Origin: CAZWUZ01 sp964637655 [NCBI: uncultured bacterium] | Lineage (GTDB): Bacteria; DAOPZR01 | DNA: 20,447 bases | Assembly (NCBI GenBank): GCA_964637655.1 | Contig: CAZWUZ010000028.1 | Span: 1-20,447 of the forward strand | Direction of reading: 5' to 3' | In this document: positions 8,242 to 15,713 of the stretch, in pieces | Layout of the letters: each line of letters starts with the position of its first letter | How positions within the stretch are numbered: the first letter of the stretch is position 1 | Notes under the pieces: model-generated | Told to the model about the DNA's origin: nothing | What the model saw: the letters and a program-made list of their open reading frames with translations, nothing else | Database searches by the model: none | Made by a program: the position numbers and the translations under genes

Positions 8242-8284
8242 TTGACAGGCGGCGCGGCTGTGATAGAATCATGCCTGCGGAGGT
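8242..8284 (+). promoter_or_regulatory. Consensus sigma70 promoter and RBS of the hicBA pair
   Basis: A perfect TTGACA (8242-8247) begins one base after the upstream stop codon. A 16-base spacer leads to TAGAAT (8264-8269), and GGAGGT (8279-8284) lies five bases before the hicB ATG. It gives the toxin-antitoxin pair its own transcript despite its position inside a plus-strand gene run, and it probably also drives the adenylate cyclase downstream. Confidence 0.75.
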
Positions 8285-8289
8285 GACAC

Positions 8290-8484
8290 ATGCAATACCG
8301 TGTGGTGCTGAAAAAAAATCGTGAGGGGTATGCGGTACACTGCCCGGGACTGCCCGGCTGCTGGTCGCAGGGCAAAACGCGCAAAGAGGCGCTGGCCAAC
8401 ATCGCGGCAGCGATAAAACTGTATCTGGAAACAGTGGAGGAACTGACCGGCAGGACGTCCACTGCCCTGGTTGATGTTGCCTGA
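8290..8484 (+). CDS. hicB: HicB-type antitoxin, minimal form
   Basis: 64 residues. The partial RNase H-like HicB fold is clear: YRVVLKKNREGYAVHCPGLPGCWSQGKT, then EALANIAAAIKLYLETVEEL. That is the G-x-Y-x-V-x-C-P-x-LPGC-x-SQG-x-T hallmark. The C-terminal ribbon-helix-helix or HTH domain of longer HicB proteins is missing, so it can mask HicA but may not repress the promoter alone. It precedes hicA, the reverse of the classic hicA-hicB order, and overlaps it by one base (TGATG). Confidence 0.88.
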   Translation: MQYRVVLKKNREGYAVHCPGLPGCWSQGKTRKEALANIAAAIKLYLETVEELTGRTSTALVDVA

Positions 8485-8696
8485 TGCCGCGTCTGCCGGG
8501 CAGCAGCCATCTGCGGGCGATTGCCGCGCTGCAGAAGGCGGGGTTCCGCGTGGTACGGCAGGGGAAGCATACGGCGATGACCGACGGGCAGCGCATCCTG
8601 ATCATCCCGCGCGCCAATCCCGTCAACGCGTTCACCATGGGCGGTATCGCCCGTGATGCCGGCCTGACGCCGCAGCAGTTCCGGCGCCTGCTCTGA
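8484..8696 (+). CDS. hicA: HicA-type mRNA interferase toxin
   Basis: 70 residues, normal for HicA (double-stranded RNA-binding-like fold). The N-terminal helix AIAALQKAGFRVVRQGKHTAM contains the invariant catalytic histidine (His29) in the GKH position of the family's GSH motif. The end GIARDAGLTPQQFRRLL matches the family's C-terminal helix. HicA cleaves mRNA when free and is neutralised by HicB. The gene appears intact. The adenylate cyclase starts three bases after its stop, with no separate ribosome binding site evident. Confidence 0.88.
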   Translation: MPRLPGSSHLRAIAALQKAGFRVVRQGKHTAMTDGQRILIIPRANPVNAFTMGGIARDAGLTPQQFRRLL

Positions 8697-8699
8697 CCG

Positions 8700-10229
8700 A
8701 TGCGGCCACCCGTCAGCGGCAACGTCATCCTGAAACTTATCCTCCCCGGGGTGGTGGCCAATCTCCTCGGGGCGCTCTTCACCATCCTCTACTTCGCCTA
8801 CTTTTCCGTGCATGTGCCCGCCGCCATCGCGCCGCAGGCATTCGCCACCGCCGCGGCGGTGGCCACGCTCTTCTGCCTCAGCGGCGTGACGGTCAACTAC
8901 TTCCGCCCTGAACCGAAGACCATCCGGCGTTATTTCAGCACGGGCGAGGAAGCGCCCGCGGCGCTGGAACATCTCGCGCTGCTGCCGCGCGCGGCGGCCG
9001 GTATCGCTTTCCGTCACTGGTGCGGCGGCGGCCTGCTGTTTGCCGCCCTGTACTGGACTGACGCCGTTACGGGAAAAATATTCGGCGGCGGCATGCCGCC
9101 CGGCGACGCGTGGTATATCCTTTTCGGCACCGTCGGCGTCGGCGGCGTCTTTTCCGCGCTCGCCACCTTCCTGCTGCTCGAGCACGCGGTCGCCGCCGCG
9201 CTGCCGCGCCTCTTTCCGGCTGACCTGCTCGCGGGACGGCAGCCGTCCCGCCTCTTCGGGCTGCGCGTGCGCCTCATCGCGCTCTTCCTCGCCACCGGGG
9301 GCGTCCCTGCGGCTACCATCGGGGTCATCGTGCTGATGATGCGCCTCGACCTCCTTGCCGGGCTGGCGCTCGTCGTCGCGCTCTTTGCCGTGCTCGCCGC
9401 TGTCGGGGTCGCGCTCCTTGTCGCGCGCAGCGTCGGTGCCCCGGTGGAGACGCTGCTCGCCGCGGCGCGGCGCGTGCGCGCGGGTGACCTCGACGCGGCG
9501 GTGCCCGTCACCGCCGCCGACGAACTGGGCGACCTGCAGGCGGGCTTCAACCTCATGCTGCGCGGGCTGCGCGAGCGCGACTACATCCGCGACGTCTTCG
9601 GGCGTTATGTCACCGCGCAGGTGGTTGACGAGGTGCTCAGCGGGCAGTTGCGCATGGGAGGCGAGACGCGGCAGGCGACCATCCTCATGTCCGATATCCG
9701 CGGCTTCACCCGCATGGCGTCCGTGCTCTCCCCCGCCGAGGTGGTCGCCTTCCTCAACGATTACCTGACCCACATGGTCGACGCGGTGGTGGCGGAGGAG
9801 GGACGGCTCGACAAGTTCATCGGGGACGGGCTGCTTGCCGTCTTCGGGGCGCCGCAGGAGCATCCTGACGACCCGCAGCGCGCCTGCCGCGTGGCGCTGC
9901 GCATGCGCACCGTGCTCGCGGAACTCAACGCGCAGCGCGCGGCGCAGGGGCTGGCGCCCATCGCCATCGGTATCGGCATCCACACCGGGCCGGTGGTGGC
10001 GGGGAATATCGGTTCCGCCCGGAAAATGGAGTATACCGTGATCGGCGACACCGTCAACGTCGCCTCGCGCATCGAGCAGCTCACCAAGCAGTACGGGACC
10101 GACATCATCGTCAGCGCCGCGACCCGCGCCGCCGTCGGTGAGGCGTTCGTGCTGCGTGAACTCCCCCCCGCACAGGTGGCCGGCAAGGATGAACCGCTGC
10201 TCGTCTTCGCCCTGGAGGGCGGCGCCTGA
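8700..10229 (+). CDS. Membrane-bound class III adenylate cyclase with HAMP
   Basis: 509 residues. Several hydrophobic helices fill about residues 10-240, followed by a HAMP-like segment (about 240-295, with VARSVGAPVETLL) and a C-terminal class III cyclase domain (about 320-505). All catalytic positions are present: metal aspartates Asp332 (MSDIRGFTRM) and Asp376 (KFIGDGLLAVFG), adenine-selecting Lys372 and Asp450 (VIGDTVN), and transition-state Asn453 and Arg457 (NVASRIE). It should make cAMP from ATP at the inner membrane. It starts three bases after hicA without an evident Shine-Dalgarno sequence, so translation is probably coupled to the toxin. Its stop overlaps the next start (TGATG). 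Confidence 0.93.
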   Translation: MRPPVSGNVILKLILPGVVANLLGALFTILYFAYFSVHVPAAIAPQAFATAAAVATLFCLSGVTVNYFRPEPKTIRRYFSTGEEAPAALEHLALLPRAAAGIAFRHWCGGGLLFAALYWTDAVTGKIFGGGMPPGDAWYILFGTVGVGGVFSALATFLLLEHAVAAALPRLFPADLLAGRQPSRLFGLRVRLIALFLATGGVPAATIGVIVLMMRLDLLAGLALVVALFAVLAAVGVALLVARSVGAPVETLLAAARRVRAGDLDAAVPVTAADELGDLQAGFNLMLRGLRERDYIRDVFGRYVTAQVVDEVLSGQLRMGGETRQATILMSDIRGFTRMASVLSPAEVVAFLNDYLTHMVDAVVAEEGRLDKFIGDGLLAVFGAPQEHPDDPQRACRVALRMRTVLAELNAQRAAQGLAPIAIGIGIHTGPVVAGNIGSARKMEYTVIGDTVNVASRIEQLTKQYGTDIIVSAATRAAVGEAFVLRELPPAQVAGKDEPLLVFALEGGA

Positions 10230-11680
10230 TGCGCCCGGTCTCCCGCCGTATTGCGCAGCTGCTGCGCCGCTACCGCCGCCGCCTCGCCTGGCTGCTGGCG
10301 GCGGCAACCGTTATCCTGCTGCTGCTCGCGCTCGGGCGCGGCGACGCCATCCCCTTCAGCAACTGGGGCGCCATCCCGGGGATGATCTTCCTTATCGCCG
10401 GTGTCGGCCTGGCCGCGTTCCTGACGCATCGCGGATTTCTCGGCGGCGGGCGCGGCCTCGGGCCGGGCAACGCCGCTGAGGTCATGCGCGCGGCGCTGCT
10501 GCAGGTGCGCCTGCTGGCGTACTATCTGACGATTGCCGCCGTCGGCATGCTCGTTTGCTATCCGGGCGCGTCGGAGGATGTCGCCCGCGCGGTGCTGCGC
10601 CCGCTCGGGCTGTCGTCCGCACTGCCGGCACCCGCGCCGCCCGCCCGCCCGGCGGCGCCGGCGGCCGGACTCGAGCCGGTCGGGCGCTGGCAGCCGGACA
10701 TCGAGCCGTACCGCGCGGCGCTGCAGGCGCGCCTGGTCGTGGTGGCGGCGCAGCCGCGTTCGCTCCCGGGCGAGGTGCTGGGAACGTATTACTACCGCAG
10801 CGCGGCGCAGGAACTTGCCGGGCGCGTGGCGGGGATCACCGACCCGGCTGCCCGCCGGCAGGAAGTGCGTTCCTTTGTTCTCGGAACCGAGGCCGCCCTG
10901 CGCCTGAGCCTTGAGATTGCGTTTCAGACAGCGCAGGACCCGACGCTGATGGGCAGTGAAGGAGCGCAGCGCCTCTTCTGGCAGTCCGCAGCGCGCGTGG
11001 CGGAGAATCCGCTCGCGCCGGCGCCGGCGGTGGCGACGGACTCGCTGACCGCCGAGGAAATACTCGCGCAGCAGGCGGGTGAACTCTTCACCGCGCTGCT
11101 GCTTGCGCTCGACGACCAGCTTGAGGCGGTGTTGCAGCAGATGATTACCACGGGACGCTGCTACAACTGGGTCGAGGCCCTCGGTACGCTCCCCCCCGGA
11201 CTGACGCCGGCCGAACTGCTGGCGCAGTACGGGATGCTCCCCGGCGCGACGGTGGCGCCCATCGTCGCTGCCCTGCTGCAGGGGAACAGTTCCGGCGGGA
11301 CGACCGGTGGTGGCACAACCGGCGGCACGACGGGTGGCGGAATAACGGGCGGCGATACCGGGAGCGGAACAGGCGGCGATACGACCGCCTGGCCGTCCAT
11401 CGAGGCGGAAATCATCCGGCTCTATCGCGAACAGTATCCCGAAACGACGCACCGGCAGGAACTCATGACCTCGTATCGTCGCGCCGACGGGCAGAATGTC
11501 GCGTGGCTGGAAACGCATAAGGCGGCGATGACCCCGGCGGAACGCGCGGCGTATGATCGCGCGGTGGAAATCGCCGCGCATGACGGCGGCCCGCCGCTCG
11601 ACGAGCGCTACCGCTCCTACAGCGGCTGGGATACGGCCGCCCTGCGCGAACTCTATCAGCGCTACCGCACGGGCAACTGA
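10229..11680 (+). CDS. Large membrane protein with Gly/Thr-rich linker, unknown function
   Basis: 483 residues. There is a basic N-terminus, then TM helices at about 19-34, 46-65 and 86-104 (LAYYLTIAAVGMLVCYP), a Pro/Ala-rich stretch (about 130-148) and a helical domain (about 150-345). Next come a low-complexity linker of Gly, Thr and Ser at about 352-385 and a C-terminal helical domain (about 386-483) rich in charged and Tyr residues. I do not recognise either soluble domain. It is coupled to the adenylate cyclase by a one-base overlap, which suggests a shared function such as output or scaffolding of the cyclase; that is inference only. Its stop faces the convergent minus-strand gene seven bases away. 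Confidence 0.65.
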   Translation: MRPVSRRIAQLLRRYRRRLAWLLAAATVILLLLALGRGDAIPFSNWGAIPGMIFLIAGVGLAAFLTHRGFLGGGRGLGPGNAAEVMRAALLQVRLLAYYLTIAAVGMLVCYPGASEDVARAVLRPLGLSSALPAPAPPARPAAPAAGLEPVGRWQPDIEPYRAALQARLVVVAAQPRSLPGEVLGTYYYRSAAQELAGRVAGITDPAARRQEVRSFVLGTEAALRLSLEIAFQTAQDPTLMGSEGAQRLFWQSAARVAENPLAPAPAVATDSLTAEEILAQQAGELFTALLLALDDQLEAVLQQMITTGRCYNWVEALGTLPPGLTPAELLAQYGMLPGATVAPIVAALLQGNSSGGTTGGGTTGGTTGGGITGGDTGSGTGGDTTAWPSIEAEIIRLYREQYPETTHRQELMTSYRRADGQNVAWLETHKAAMTPAERAAYDRAVEIAAHDGGPPLDERYRSYSGWDTAALRELYQRYRTGN

Positions 11681-11687
11681 CGCGGGT

Positions 11688-12467
11688 TCAGGCGGAAGCA
11701 GCGTCGAGCAGCGCCAGCGCCTCTGCCGTGCGCGCCGGACTGCCGCAGAGCAGCGCCACCACCGCGCGGAACCGTTCGCCATTGCCCGCCAGCGTCGGTG
11801 ACAAACGGAAGAGCGCCAGCGGCTGCATCACTCCCTTGAGCCGGTGCTCGAACAGGTAGAAGAGCATCAGGCGCTGGCTCAGCAGGTTCAGGTCGTTGTG
11901 GTGCGCCATGATGGCGGAAAAATCGCGCAGTTTCTCCTCGCTCGCCAGCACCACCGACCCGTACTCCGCGGGGAAGAGCGTGCGTACCAGCGTGCGGTAG
12001 AGCCGGTTGCCGACCAGCAGCCGCGTGCGGTGGAACGACTTGGTGCGGTTCTCGATGCGCGCCGCGACGTTGATCACCGACCCGAGCCAGGTCTCGATGG
12101 CCCCGTCCGCCGCCACCACCCGCTCCACCTCACCCTCCTCGATGCCGATGCCGAAATTGAGCTCCTGCCCGTGCGCCGCGCGGAACGTGGCGGCGCGTTC
12201 GCCCAGCAGGCGGTCGAGCAGCAGCCCGTAGAGGTAGCCCGCGTGCGCGTGCCGCTCCCCGAAAAAGATGGTCAGCAGCCCGTCGCCCGTGTTGTGGATG
12301 TGCACCTCCGCGCCGCCGGCAGCGAGCTGCGCCAGCCGGTGCCCGGTGCTGTAGAATTCCGCCATGAAGGCGGCGAAGGCACCGTCGCCGCGCGCGGCGA
12401 ATTCGTCGAAGATGGTGGTGAAGTCGCGCAGGTCGGTGACGGCGACGGTGGCGGGAACGGGCGGCAT
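11688..12467 (-). CDS. Soluble class III cyclase-like protein with atypical substrate residues
   Basis: 259 residues from the ATG at 12465-12467, which has GGAGGT six bases upstream; a longer in-frame start 16 codons earlier has no such site. The cyclase domain covers residues 1-about 165. Metal aspartates are kept (Asp12 in VTDLRDFT, Asp62 in NTGDGLLTIFFG), as are the transition-state Asn133 and Arg137 (NVAARIEN). The purine-selecting pair differs: the usual Lys is His58, and the usual Asp (VIGDTVN) is Ser130 (WLGSVIN). It may therefore use GTP, another nucleotide, or be inactive. Residues about 165-259 form a helical tail of unknown type. There is no membrane segment. It lies convergent to the adenylate cyclase operon. 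Confidence 0.82.
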   Translation of the reverse strand: MPPVPATVAVTDLRDFTTIFDEFAARGDGAFAAFMAEFYSTGHRLAQLAAGGAEVHIHNTGDGLLTIFFGERHAHAGYLYGLLLDRLLGERAATFRAAHGQELNFGIGIEEGEVERVVAADGAIETWLGSVINVAARIENRTKSFHRTRLLVGNRLYRTLVRTLFPAEYGSVVLASEEKLRDFSAIMAHHNDLNLLSQRLMLFYLFEHRLKGVMQPLALFRLSPTLAGNGERFRAVVALLCGSPARTAEALALLDAASA

Positions 12468-12507
12468 GGCGGCACCTCCGCGATGGTTATAGCACGCCCC
12501 GCGCGCT

Positions 12508-13407
12508 TCAGGCAAAGCCGAACAGGTGCGCGAGCAGCCGCACGGCCGGGGCGGTCAGCAGGGTCAGCAGCGTGGTCAGCGCCACCATCGTCCCGGCAAA
12601 CACGTGGTCCGCCCCGTAGCGCCGCGTCAGGATAACGGTTGCCACCGCGCTTGGCAGCCCCGCGCCGAGCAGCAGCACCGCCGCCGTGACGCCGGTCGCG
12701 CCGCTCAGCACGATGAACAGTCCCATGATGCCGAAGCCGAGCGCGTATTTCCAGCCCGCCCACCACGCGGCGTCGCGCAGGCAGGGGAGGCAGGTGCCGT
12801 GCAGCCCCGCCCCGAGCAGGAAGAGCAGGCAGGGGAGCGCGGGGAGCGCGAGCACGGAGAGCAGCGCATCGAGCGCCGGCGGGAAGACGGTGCCGTTGAG
12901 CACGAAACCGGCCAGCGAGGCGTAGAAGAGCGGGAGCTGCAGTACCGCCGCGATGCCGCGCAGCACGCTGCCGCGCGCCCCGACCAGCGCCACCCCGTAT
13001 GAGTAGTGCATCACCGCGGTGACCAGCGAAAAGATGACGCTCAACTCCATACACGCGCGCCCGAAGAGGAAGGTGCCGAGCGGGATGCCGAGAGTCCCCG
13101 TGTTGGGGAAACTGAACGGCAGGACACGGTCGCGCAGCGCCGCGTGGCGCCGGCGCGCCAGCGGGACCGCTGCCAGCGAGCAGAGGACGGGCGAGAGCAT
13201 GGCGCCGAGCGCGACCAGCCCGGAACTCTCCCATGACAGCACCGACCGCGAAATGGTGTAGAACATCAGCAGCGGCAGGAAGAGGGTCAGCACGACCGAG
13301 GTGAAGAACGCGAGCCGCGGCGCGGTCAGCCACCCCGCGCGCGCACAGAGGTAGCCCGCGAGTATGGCCACGGGCACGGCAAAGCCGATGTTGGTGAGCA
13401 TCTCCAT
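12508..13407 (-). CDS. AEC (auxin efflux carrier-like) family transporter
   Basis: 299 residues with about ten hydrophobic helices along the whole length. The family's conserved N-terminal half is visible: AVPVAILAGYLCARAGWL, LTLFLPLLMFYTI and the central FPNTGTLGIPLGTFLFG, which matches the F-x-N-x-G-x-x-G-x-P signature of AEC carriers. C-terminal helices include LLLGAGLPSAVATVILTRRY. These proteins export organic acids or similar small anions; the substrate cannot be told. The start was placed at the ATG at 13405-13407, with AGGA eight bases upstream. Further upstream codons in frame cross a low-quality region. It lies 40 bases downstream of the cyclase-like gene's start and reads the same way. 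Confidence 0.85.
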   Translation of the reverse strand: MEMLTNIGFAVPVAILAGYLCARAGWLTAPRLAFFTSVVLTLFLPLLMFYTISRSVLSWESSGLVALGAMLSPVLCSLAAVPLARRRHAALRDRVLPFSFPNTGTLGIPLGTFLFGRACMELSVIFSLVTAVMHYSYGVALVGARGSVLRGIAAVLQLPLFYASLAGFVLNGTVFPPALDALLSVLALPALPCLLFLLGAGLHGTCLPCLRDAAWWAGWKYALGFGIMGLFIVLSGATGVTAAVLLLGAGLPSAVATVILTRRYGADHVFAGTMVALTTLLTLLTAPAVRLLAHLFGFA

Positions 13408-13500
13408 GCCGCGCATCCTAACACGCTGCCGCCGGCGCGTCAAAAACCGGTATGTATCATGATGAAAATCAGCGGGATATAACATTGATGCAAAAACCGC

Positions 13501-13528
13501 TCAAGCGGCGCGCTCAAGCTGCCGATAA
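13501..13528 (+). promoter_or_regulatory. FliA (sigma28)-type flagellar promoter
   Basis: A perfect GCCGATAA -10 element is at 13521-13528. TCAAG lies at 13501-13505, 15 bases upstream; the canonical TAAAG element has 14, so spacing is one base long. The TCAAG form is the variant known from Pseudomonas FliA promoters. It precedes the YjfB-like motility gene, whose ribosome binding site is 28 bases downstream. The rest of the 13408-13567 gap shows no gene. Confidence 0.6.
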
Positions 13529-13567
13529 TGAGGATGATAGGGGCAGTTCTCGTCCAAGGAGGGACCG

Positions 13568-13726
13568 ATGGATGTCAACAGTGTCGCGTCAGCACAGGTG
13601 GCGGAAGTGACCCAGGCGGTCACACAGGCCATCAACCAGGAAGCAGCCCTCGCCGAAAAAATGGTGAAGATCGCCGCCCAGCAGACCATCAGCGGGGTCG
13701 GCGCAAACCTTGATGTCGTGCGCTGA
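13568..13726 (+). CDS. YjfB-like putative motility protein
   Basis: 52 residues, found by direct reading. AAGGAGGG lies four bases before the ATG at 13568. The protein is small and mostly helical, with the pattern of the YjfB motility family: an N-terminal MDVNSVASAQ, a central amphipathic helix with KMVKIAAQQTISG, and a C-terminal GANLDVVR that matches the family's G-x-x-hD-h-x end. Family function is unknown beyond association with motility and FliA-type control, and the promoter found here supports that. Its TGA abuts the stop of the convergent GT39-like gene. Confidence 0.72.
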   Translation: MDVNSVASAQVAEVTQAVTQAINQEAALAEKMVKIAAQQTISGVGANLDVVR

Positions 13727-13733
13727 TCAGCGC
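13720..13733. other. Perfect palindrome holding two abutting convergent stop codons
   Basis: GCGCTGATCAGCGC is a perfect 14-base palindrome. Its centre TGATCA is the stop of the YjfB-like gene (TGA, 13724-13726) immediately joined to the stop of the minus-strand gene (TCA on this strand, 13727-13729). It could serve both transcripts as a short end hairpin, but there is no T-run. Confidence 0.5.
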
Positions 13734-15328
13734 GCGCGCCGCCACAGCCGGTAGAGTACGCCCGGATGCTCTTCACCGGCGCCCTGCGCGCCTGCTACCT
13801 CGTCATAGTGTACCTGCAGCCATTCCTGCGCCTCCGGCCACGCGGCCAGTTGCGCCTCTGACGGCTGCCGTTCCACCGGATTCATTTCCCCGCATTCCAC
13901 CACCACCCAGTCGGGCGGCGTGCGCTGCACATCGGCCATAAACTGCGCCCGCAGTTTCCTGCTGAGTGCATCGTCCGCCGGCAGCGCGTGCAGCGGAAAA
14001 TCGTAGAAAAAGCGCGTCGCCGGCCGCAACCCCGACAACAGGTAGATCGTCCCGTCATAGCCGAAGACCTGCAGCCGCTCGCCCGGCTGCGCCAGCGCCC
14101 GCAACTGCGCTGCCGCTTTCCCGTAGCGCGCCAACGTGTAACTGTTGAGGCGGTTCTCCGGGATGGTATCCAGCAGGCGCAGCTCGCGATACGCGGCGTC
14201 GACTGAATCGAGCGCGCGGTAGGCGGCCAGGTGGCTGACCGCGCCCGCGGCCGCGACAAGTACTGCCAGCGCGGTGCACAGCAGATGGACCGCGCCCGTG
14301 CCGATGGTTGCGGCACGCAGCCAGAGCACGCGCAGCAGCGCGAGCAATGCCGGGATGACGATCAGCCAGTGATAGTACCAGTAGCGTCCCGCCACTGCCA
14401 CCGCCGCGACGCTCCCCAGCCACCAGAGCGCGGCCGCCCGCTCATCCGCGCCGCGCGGGCGGATGAGCAGCACCAGCGCCGCGCCACCCAGCGCGGTGAG
14501 CAGCAGCGCGGTCAGCGGCTGCTGTTGCCAGAGCGCCATAACGAACCCGGCCGGCCCGATGCCGCTTTCGCTGTAGCGCAGGTTGAAGCGGACCACCGCG
14601 TCATACGCGTCCGGGAGCGACCCGCTCCCCGCGAGCAGCAGCAGCGTCAGCACCGTCGGGAAGGCGAGCGCGGCGAGCAGCAGCAGCCCGTGCCCGCGCC
14701 GGCGCGGCCACCATACCGCCAGCGGTAGCAGGCAGAGGACGAATTGCGGCTTGATGAGCGGCAGCAGCCCGCCCGCGAGGCCGGCAGCGACGAGCAGCGC
14801 CGCTGATGGCTGTGTGTGATAGCGCTGCAGGCAGGCGAAACAGAGGACGAGCGGCAGCAGGGCCAGCGTCTCCGCCTGACCCAGCGCCCAGTAGTCCATG
14901 GCCCGCGCGAAGACGGCCACCGCGGCGAGCGCGAGCGCCATCCAGATGACGTTCGGCGTTGCCCTCCGCCACTGCCAGAACAGTGCGACGAAAGCACCGA
15001 CGACGAACAGGCCGGCGCCGATGGTCGGCACGGCATTGCTCGCCAGCAGCCCGGTCAGGTCGGTGGCTGCCGCGATGTACCGGTAGACGACGAATACCGC
15101 GGGGGGCTTGTTGTCCCAGATGCCGGTATAGAGGCGCGCGCCCTGCTGCTGCTCGCTGCCGACGACGAGAAAATTGGCGACGTCGCGCGACGGGGGAAGG
15201 ATGGCGGTCATGATGCCGAACTGCGCCAGCCACAGCGCGCAGAGCAGTACCCAGAGCAGTGCGGCGCGCGGTGCGGCCGGCTGTCGCGCGACCAGGACAT
15301 CGTGCCAGCGTGCGGGCGTGTTGCTCAT
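13727..15328 (-). CDS. GT39/PMT-like membrane glycosyltransferase
   Basis: 533 residues, about ten or more hydrophobic helices, then a soluble C-terminal part (about 385-533). The first periplasmic loop has the catalytic-type acid in PPSRD (Arg48-Asp49) and the diagnostic GARLYTGIWDNKPP (about 63-76). Both are hallmarks of the dolichyl-phosphate-mannose mannosyltransferase/ArnT-like GT-C superfamily (PMT_2). It probably transfers a sugar from a polyprenyl-phosphate donor to a protein or envelope glycan; the acceptor is unknown. Its base composition matches the backbone. It is the first gene after the terminal attC site and reads in the same direction as the cassettes, with its ATG about 30 bases from the attC. 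No attC follows its stop, so it is host sequence rather than a cassette. No clear ribosome binding site was seen. Confidence 0.82.
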   Translation of the reverse strand: MSNTPARWHDVLVARQPAAPRAALLWVLLCALWLAQFGIMTAILPPSRDVANFLVVGSEQQQGARLYTGIWDNKPPAVFVVYRYIAAATDLTGLLASNAVPTIGAGLFVVGAFVALFWQWRRATPNVIWMALALAAVAVFARAMDYWALGQAETLALLPLVLCFACLQRYHTQPSAALLVAAGLAGGLLPLIKPQFVLCLLPLAVWWPRRRGHGLLLLAALAFPTVLTLLLLAGSGSLPDAYDAVVRFNLRYSESGIGPAGFVMALWQQQPLTALLLTALGGAALVLLIRPRGADERAAALWWLGSVAAVAVAGRYWYYHWLIVIPALLALLRVLWLRAATIGTGAVHLLCTALAVLVAAAGAVSHLAAYRALDSVDAAYRELRLLDTIPENRLNSYTLARYGKAAAQLRALAQPGERLQVFGYDGTIYLLSGLRPATRFFYDFPLHALPADDALSRKLRAQFMADVQRTPPDWVVVECGEMNPVERQPSEAQLAAWPEAQEWLQVHYDEVAGAQGAGEEHPGVLYRLWRRAR

Positions 15329-15359
15329 GCCGCTATGGTAGCATAGGTTGTTCAGGCGC

Positions 15360-15420
15360 GGCTACGATGAGCGCTCTGCGGGCGCTGCCGTCTGCGCCCG
15401 CTGCGGCGCGAAGTTATGCC
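15360..15420 (-). repeat. attC site 1 (terminal site of the array)
   Basis: Minus-strand order: R'' GGCATAAC (15413-15420), TTCGCGC, a GC-rich stem whose arms end at 15381-15388 and 15395-15402, GCGCTCAT, then R' CGTAGCC. One T of the core CGTTAGCC is missing, so the R' core is imperfect. R'' starts two bases after the toxin pseudogene stop. It is the last attC before backbone DNA. Confidence 0.88.
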
Positions 15421-15422
15421 GT

Positions 15423-15713
15423 TTATTTTCTGTGCTTCCAATAATCCGGTTCGCGATGAAGGTGCATGACGGCAAGAATAAATATTCCGTGCGGCTCAAC
15501 ACTGTATAATACGCCATATGGAAACCTGTGAACGAGGCAGCGTCTGATTTCTGGTGCGATTTCCGGCCACATTTTGGGGTAATCGAGGGAATTTTTTATG
15601 GTCGTGTAAACTTCCCGGGAGAAGTCGAGCCCGAGGCCGATTTCACATTCTTCGTAATAGGCAACGCCGGCAACAAATTATTCATCCGCTTCCGGATGAA
15701 AAGTAAAAATCAT
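15423..15713 (-). pseudogene. RelE/ParE-superfamily toxin broken by one internal stop
   Basis: The frame from the ATG at 15711-15713 to TAA at 15423-15425 is 97 codons with one TAA at codon 12 (15678-15680). Around it the protein reads MIFTFHPEADE, stop, then FVAGVAYYEECEIGLGLDFSREV, RCLVHRFPYGVLY and HLHREPDYW. That is a full-length RelE/ParE toxin of the kind paired with 75-residue addiction-module antitoxins. The position is normally a charged or polar residue after the acidic run, so a single G-to-T change in GAA would explain it. No frameshift is needed. The ATG overlaps the antitoxin stop (ATGA), as in intact modules. No good downstream start is seen, so the toxin is probably inactive. 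Confidence 0.85.

Noticed and set aside
7773-10307. Very long minus-strand open frame (844 codons)
   Set aside because: It is the antisense of the two-TM protein, hicBA and the adenylate cyclase, all of which have clear motifs. Its composition (Arg, Gly, His, Asp, Glu rich) is the mirror of GC-rich codon usage.
9761-11782. Minus-strand open frame of 673 codons
   Set aside because: Antisense to the catalytic domain of the adenylate cyclase and to the downstream membrane protein; composition typical of a GC shadow.
13727-15328. GT39-like gene as an additional cassette
   Set aside because: No attC-like site follows its stop; the bases after it are the YjfB-like gene. Composition matches the backbone.
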